The notes beneath the pieces are model-generated. The model made no database searches. It had not been told where the DNA came from and saw only the letters and a program-made list of their open reading frames with translations. Shown in pieces: positions 60,095 through 64,000 of a DNA stretch of 64,000 nucleotides. The position numbers were made by a program, and so were the translations under genes. Origin of the DNA: Paenibacillus sp. FSL A5-0031 (GTDB taxonomy: Bacteria; Bacillota; Bacilli; Paenibacillales; Paenibacillaceae); assembly GCF_001956295.1 (NCBI RefSeq), contig NZ_MRTD01000011.1:1-64000 (forward strand). Reading direction: 5' to 3'. Position 1 is the stretch's first letter, and each line of letters begins with the position of its first letter.

Positions 60095-61105
60095 ATGGGA
60101 GTGGGAATAATGATGCTTAGAAAAGCAGCTGCAATTGCGGCAAGCATGCTTCTAGTGCTTGCATTCGTCAGTATGAACGACGACATATCAAAATTTCTCT
60201 CTTCTTTAAAATATGATAATAAAATGGTTTATGCACAATATTCTTATACGCAATCGGAGAAGCAGAGGCTGCTGAACATTATTTCAGAAGAAGCAGATAA
60301 GCTGAACATTGCACCAGTAGACGCGCGGATTGATCGCGTTTGGAGAGCTATTCCAGGGTATAACGGCTTGGAAGTCGATGTGGATAAAACGCTCGAAGCT
60401 GCATTGCTCGCTCCGCCTTCTCAAACCATTCCTTATGTATATAAAGAGGTTGAACCCGAAATCAGTCTTAATGATCTTGGACCACATCCGATTTTTCGCG
60501 GCAATCCCAACAAAAAGATGATATCGCTTATGATCAATGTCGCTTGGGGCAATGAGTACATAGATTCCATTTTAAAAACACTTAAACGTGAAAAAGTGAA
60601 AGCTACCTTCTTCCTTGATGGCAGCTGGCTAAGTAAAAACGCTGATGTTGCTAAGCAAATACAAGCTGAAGGACATGAAATGTCTAATCATGCGTATACT
60701 CATCCTGATATGAGTGCGATTAGCAGGGAAGCGCAGTACAATCAAATAGCCAAAACCGAAGCTTTATTAAAATCGAGCTTGAACGTAAACAACAAATGGT
60801 TTGCTCCGCCTTCGGGCTCTTTTAATCAAGCTACTGTCCAGATCGCCGAGGAGCAGGGGTTAAAAACGGTGCTGTGGACCATTGATACGGTTGATTGGCA
60901 GAAACCGCCGGCAGATGCCGTTGTGCGCAAAATTGCAGCGAAATTGGAGCCTGGAGCGCTAATATTAATGCATCCTACAGCCACAACAAGAGATGCGCTG
61001 CCTGGCATAATTGCTACAGCTAAATCAAAAGGCTACGCGATAGGAACGGTTAGTGAGACGCTTTCCTCCAAGCGGATTCCCGTTGAAGTTGAGGGAGCGG
61101 ACTGA
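60095..61105 (+). CDS. YlxY-type sporulation polysaccharide deacetylase homologue
   Basis: NodB-fold protein of 336 residues with an N-terminal signal-anchor (about 9-26), a family-specific region (ARIDRVWRAIPGYNGLEVDV) and a NodB domain. The His pair is kept (SNHAYTHP), but the first catalytic motif, normally TFDDG, reads NVAWG, so the metal-binding Asp is absent, as in B. subtilis YlxY. Catalysis is therefore doubtful. ATG 60095 follows GAGGA by 5 bases; ATG 60110 after GGGAG is an equal alternative. Likely expressed in the mother cell. Confidence 0.88.
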   Translation: MGVGIMMLRKAAAIAASMLLVLAFVSMNDDISKFLSSLKYDNKMVYAQYSYTQSEKQRLLNIISEEADKLNIAPVDARIDRVWRAIPGYNGLEVDVDKTLEAALLAPPSQTIPYVYKEVEPEISLNDLGPHPIFRGNPNKKMISLMINVAWGNEYIDSILKTLKREKVKATFFLDGSWLSKNADVAKQIQAEGHEMSNHAYTHPDMSAISREAQYNQIAKTEALLKSSLNVNNKWFAPPSGSFNQATVQIAEEQGLKTVLWTIDTVDWQKPPADAVVRKIAAKLEPGALILMHPTATTRDALPGIIATAKSKGYAIGTVSETLSSKRIPVEVEGAD

Positions 61106-61157
61106 TTCTGCTATAGTAAAAACATTCATGTTTAGAGTCACATGTATATGATGTCAG

Positions 61158-61211
61158 TTTTGTAAGGCAAAATGATGAGACGTATAATAATGATAATTTT
61201 GCTGCACAAAA
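61158..61211 (+). promoter_or_regulatory. sigma-A promoter flanked by two TTTTG-N5-CAAAA dyads
   Basis: TTGTAA (61160-61165, 4 of 6), 17 bases, TATAAT (61183-61188, 6 of 6) form a good promoter for the M16 peptidase gene. Two dyads with identical arms, TTTTG-N5-CAAAA, lie at 61158-61172 (over the -35) and 61197-61211 (just past the expected start). Their centres are 39 bases apart. The arrangement looks like a pair of operator sites. Confidence 0.55.
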
Positions 61212-61228
61212 CATGAGGAGGACTACTG

Positions 61229-62497
61229 ATGAACAAATACACACTTAGCAATGGATTGCGTGTTGTCGTTGAATACATACCGACAGTAAGATCAGTATCG
61301 TTTGGCATATGGGTCAAAACGGGCTCACGCAATGAGACGCCAGAAAATAACGGCATCTCCCATTTCATTGAACACATGCTGTTCAAAGGCACTGAAAGCC
61401 GCACATCAAAGGACATAGCGGATTTATTCGACGGTATAGGCGGAAATGTCAATGCGTTTACCTCGAAGGAATATACGTGTTATTTTGCCAAAGTGCTTGA
61501 TGAGCATTTGCCTCTTGCTGTGGATGCACTCTCGGATATGTTTTTTAATTCCCAATTTGATCCGGAAGAATTGGCGAAAGAAAAAAATGTTATTCTAGAG
61601 GAAATATCTATGTATGAGGATACTCCGGATGATAAGGTGCATGACGAAGCTTCTCGCGCAGCATTCGGTGAGCACCCTCTGGCTTATTCAATACTGGGGC
61701 TTGAGGATCGTTTGACTGCCATGACCTCCGATACGCTTCGCGGGTATATGAATGATACGTATACACTTGAGAATGTAGTAATCAGTGTTGCGGGCAATGT
61801 TGAAGAGCAGAGCTTGCTTGCGTTAATGGAACAATATTTTGGAAGCTTTAAGAATAGCAAGCCAGCTTCATCCATCATTACGCCTCCTGCATTTCATGGC
61901 GATTATTTGTTTTACAAAAAGAAAACAGAGCAAAACCATTTATGTGTCTCTTTCCCAGGGTGCTCGATTACCGATTCAAATTTATATGCCATGATTCTTC
62001 TTAACAATGCGATAGGGGGCGGAATGAGCTCGAGGCTGTTCCAAGAAATAAGAGAGAAGCGCGGACTCGCGTATTCTGTCTATTCCTATCACACTTCCTA
62101 TGCGGATACTGGCTTGTTTACTTTATATGCTGGAACGGCGCCTAAGCAAACGAAGGAAGTGCTTGATTTAACGATGGAACAGATGAACGAGCTGTCTGTA
62201 AAAGGATTAGGCGAGGATGAACTGCACCGCGGCAAGGAGCAATTGAAGGGCAGCTTGATTTTGAGCTTGGAGAGCACGAGCAGCAGAATGAATCGATTGG
62301 GCAAAAACGAGTTGATGCTCGGTCATCATTACACGCTTGATGAGCTGTTGAAGCGTATCGATTCGGTGCAGATGTCAGATGTAGTTGATGTTACGAAGCG
62401 TATGTTGGCTGCTCCTTTCTCCGTTGCAATGGTCGGAACGAATGATAAAGCAGCAGCAGAGCTCAGGAGGGATCAATTTGTATCAAGTTCAGTTTAA
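61229..62497 (+). CDS. mlpA: M16-family zinc peptidase (MlpA/YmxG type)
   Basis: Processing-peptidase-like metalloprotease, 422 residues. The inverted zinc motif HFIEH (residues 45-49) is intact, with the downstream Glu in EEISMYEDTPDDKVHDEA. The C-terminal half has RGLAYSVYSYHTSY, the substrate-pocket Arg/Tyr segment. B. subtilis YmxG/MlpA lies in the same order after ylxY. GAGGAGG precedes the ATG. Its end overlaps dut by 20 bases. Confidence 0.92.
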   Translation: MNKYTLSNGLRVVVEYIPTVRSVSFGIWVKTGSRNETPENNGISHFIEHMLFKGTESRTSKDIADLFDGIGGNVNAFTSKEYTCYFAKVLDEHLPLAVDALSDMFFNSQFDPEELAKEKNVILEEISMYEDTPDDKVHDEASRAAFGEHPLAYSILGLEDRLTAMTSDTLRGYMNDTYTLENVVISVAGNVEEQSLLALMEQYFGSFKNSKPASSIITPPAFHGDYLFYKKKTEQNHLCVSFPGCSITDSNLYAMILLNNAIGGGMSSRLFQEIREKRGLAYSVYSYHTSYADTGLFTLYAGTAPKQTKEVLDLTMEQMNELSVKGLGEDELHRGKEQLKGSLILSLESTSSRMNRLGKNELMLGHHYTLDELLKRIDSVQMSDVVDVTKRMLAAPFSVAMVGTNDKAAAELRRDQFVSSSV

Positions 62498-62921
62498 ACG
62501 ATTAGAAGGAAATGAAGATATTGCCATACCGAAAAAAATGTCCGAATGGGCAGCGGGCTTTGATCTGCAAGCTTCTGTAGGAGAGCCTGTTGTATTGCAG
62601 CCAGGCGAGCGTAAGCTTATTCCTACCGGCTTTGCAATGGCAATGCCCGGGGAGCTTGAGGCGCAAATTAGACCGCGCAGCGGCCTTGCGTATAAGCATG
62701 GCATTACTTGCTTGAATTCACCAGGAACGATTGATGCGGACTACCGAGGAGAAGTGAAAGTACTGCTCGTCAATTTAGGCGATCAGCCGTTTACAATTAC
62801 GCGCGGGGAAAGAATAGCTCAAATGGTATTCCAACTCGTGCCGGCAGTTACGATTATAGAAGCTGACGAGCTGTCTGACACCGTAAGAGGTGCCGGCGGG
62901 TTTGGACATACTGGCGTTTAA
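62478..62921 (+). CDS. dut: dUTP diphosphatase
   Basis: Hydrolyses dUTP to dUMP, keeping uracil out of DNA. TTG 62478 lies 7 bases after AGGAGG within the end of the peptidase gene; the longer frame from 62385 is a shadow. The 147-residue trimeric-type enzyme has AGFDLQA (motif 1), RPRSGLAYKHG (motif 2), GTIDADYRGEV (motif 3), RIAQMVF (motif 4) and the C-terminal GAGGFGHTG (motif 5). Confidence 0.95.
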   Translation: MYQVQFKRLEGNEDIAIPKKMSEWAAGFDLQASVGEPVVLQPGERKLIPTGFAMAMPGELEAQIRPRSGLAYKHGITCLNSPGTIDADYRGEVKVLLVNLGDQPFTITRGERIAQMVFQLVPAVTIIEADELSDTVRGAGGFGHTGV

Positions 62922-62950
62922 GCGATTTGAATTCATAAATGAGTATTAAG

Positions 62951-62980
62951 AAGATCGGGCATATGCCCGATCTTTTTTTC
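62951..62980 (+). terminator. terminator after dut
   Basis: AAGATCGGGC (62951-62960), loop ATAT, GCCCGATCTT (62965-62974), followed by a long T run. Perfect 10-bp stem. It isolates the sporulation dpaAB genes from upstream transcription. Confidence 0.95.
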
Positions 62981-62985
62981 TTTTT

Positions 62986-63014
62986 CACCCCGCTCTGGGC
63001 GCAAGCATAAGATG
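62986..63014 (+). promoter_or_regulatory. candidate sigma-K promoter for dpaAB
   Basis: CACC (62986-62989) as the AC-type -35, about 17 bases, and CATAAGATG (63006-63014) against the CATANNNTA -10 of the late mother-cell sigma factor (one mismatch). The B. subtilis spoVF (dpa) operon is sigma-K dependent, which supports the reading. Confidence 0.4.
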
Positions 63015-63049
63015 ATCTAGAGCTATTAGCAAGGAAGGAGTGAAGCTTA

Positions 63050-63949
63050 ATGCTAACAGGCGTTCAAGTGCTGCTGCTTGGTGGTGATGCAAGGCAGCTG
63101 GAGGTAATTCGAAAGCTGACTGAGCTTGATGCTGCTGTCACAGTCTCGGGTTTTGACGGCTTGCATTCGTCACTCGACGGGGCGGTACAGGCGGAGTTCG
63201 AGGAACAGCTTTTTGAATCCGTCGATGCGTTGTTATTGCCTGCCGTAGGCACTGATGATCAAGGGATCATCCAGAGTGTTTTTAGTGACCGACAAATGCA
63301 GCTGGCAGACAGCCATTTTGCCAAGCTGCCAAAACATTGCACTGTATATACAGGAATGGCGAAGCCTTATTTGCGTCAGCTATGCGAGCAGTATTCACTG
63401 TCGCTCGTTGAGCTGTTTGATCGTGATGATGTTGCCATATACAATTCAATTCCGACAGCGGAAGGCGCCTTAATGATGGCCATTCAGAATACGGATATTA
63501 CGATTCATGGGTCATCTTCTATGGTGCTTGGTTTCGGTAGAACAGGCTTTACAATGGCACGAACACTTCAAGGTTTGGGGTCCAAAGTGAAGGTCGGTGT
63601 ACGGCGTTCAGAGCAGTTCGCAAGAGCGGCAGAGATGGGTTTTGAGCCTTTCTACATCAGTGGTTTATTGCATCATGTGAGCAATATTGACTTGCTTTTT
63701 AATACAATTCCGACTATGATAGTCACAGCACAAATTATCGCAAATTTACCTTCGCGAGCCGTCATTATTGACCTCGCATCGAAGCCTGGCGGGACAGATT
63801 TCCGCTTCGCTGAGAAGCGTGGCATTAAAGCGATGCTCGCACCCGGACTACCCGGTATCGTCGCACCGAAAACAGCTGGACGTATCATAGCGGATTGCTT
63901 ATCTCAGTTGATTTTGGACGATACGATTAAGCGGGGGAATGGGATATGA
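63050..63949 (+). CDS. dpaA: dipicolinate synthase subunit A
   Basis: NAD(P)-binding subunit of the enzyme that makes dipicolinic acid, the spore-core calcium chelator, in the mother cell. The 299-residue protein has an N-terminal Rossmann-like domain (LLLGGDARQLEVIRKLTEL) and a second nucleotide-binding motif, VLGFGRTGFTMARTL. AAGGAAGGAG precedes the ATG. Overlaps dpaB by 4 bases. Confidence 0.96.
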   Translation: MLTGVQVLLLGGDARQLEVIRKLTELDAAVTVSGFDGLHSSLDGAVQAEFEEQLFESVDALLLPAVGTDDQGIIQSVFSDRQMQLADSHFAKLPKHCTVYTGMAKPYLRQLCEQYSLSLVELFDRDDVAIYNSIPTAEGALMMAIQNTDITIHGSSSMVLGFGRTGFTMARTLQGLGSKVKVGVRRSEQFARAAEMGFEPFYISGLLHHVSNIDLLFNTIPTMIVTAQIIANLPSRAVIIDLASKPGGTDFRFAEKRGIKAMLAPGLPGIVAPKTAGRIIADCLSQLILDDTIKRGNGI

Positions 63950-64000
63950 ATTGGTCTGGAATTACGGTGGGTTATGCGTTGTCAGGCTCACATTGTACGT
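63946..64000 (+). CDS. dpaB: dipicolinate synthase subunit B (start only)
   Basis: The window ends 18 codons into this gene. The visible peptide NWSGITVGYALSGSHCT matches the start of the flavoprotein-like SpoVFB/DpaB subunit (GFALTGSHCT type). GGGGGAATGGG precedes the ATG, which overlaps the dpaA stop (ATGA). Confidence 0.88.
   Translation, partial: MNWSGITVGYALSGSHCT

Noticed and set aside
62385..62477. Longer dUTPase start inside the peptidase gene
   Set aside because: The extra 31 residues do not look like dUTPase and TTG 62478 has a strong AGGAGG.

Overview
The window is a dense, almost entirely plus-strand block of core chromosomal genes from a motile, endospore-forming low-to-mid-GC Firmicute. 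Gene order (trmFO, hslVU, codY, the fla/che operon, rpsB-tsf-pyrH-frr, uppS-cdsA-dxr-rseP-proS-polC, rimP-nusA-infB, truB-ribF-rpsO-pnp, then ylxY-like, M16 peptidase, dut and dpaAB) follows the Bacillus subtilis plan. Protein character (for example a short EF-Ts and a 482-residue ProRS) points to Paenibacillaceae, most likely Paenibacillus or a close relative. That assignment is inference from gene content and is not a database match. No tRNA, rRNA, insertion sequence, prophage or CRISPR array was seen, and no gap between genes reaches 300 bases.

Region 1 (1-4474): an AT-rich leader, trmFO (tRNA m5U54 methylation), the HslVU protease and CodY, closed by a clear intrinsic terminator. The xerC/codV gene that B. 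subtilis carries between trmFO and hslV is absent.

Region 2 (4475-35796): about 31 kb of flagellar and chemotaxis genes, apparently one long operon. It encodes rod, MS ring, C ring, export ATPase and export gate, hook assembly, switch, chemotaxis (CheY, B, A, W, C, D), FlhF/FlhG placement proteins and the late-gene sigma factor SigD. A candidate sigma-A promoter before flgB overlaps a perfect Spo0A-type box. The operon ends in four little-known genes (a DUF342/FapA-like protein, a small hydrophilic protein, a SwrB-like membrane protein, and a membrane-anchored MltG-like LysM fragment). These are the least understood genes in the window.

Region 3 (35797-48836): translation, nucleotide, envelope-lipid and replication genes: rpsB, tsf, pyrH, frr, uppS, cdsA, dxr, rseP, proS (archaeal/eukaryote-like type) and polC. 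Several strong RNA hairpins lie between them, including a leader structure before rpsB and a terminator-like attenuator between rpsB and tsf.

Region 4 (48837-59978): the rimP-nusA-ylxR-ylxQ-infB-rbfA-nrnA-truB-ribF operon behind a strong promoter with an attenuator-like leader, then rpsO with a probable S15-binding leader, and pnp, each with a terminator.

Region 5 (59979-64000): a YlxY-type sporulation deacetylase homologue behind a very good sigma-E-like promoter, an M16 peptidase behind a promoter flanked by two matching dyads, dut, a terminator, and the dipicolinate synthase genes dpaA and dpaB (cut by the window end) behind a sigma-K-like promoter.

I found no clearly new multi-gene system. 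The best leads are regulatory (hairpins, dyads, sporulation-sigma promoters), two unusually perfect inverted repeats inside polC and ribF, and the uncharacterised four-gene tail of the flagellar operon.
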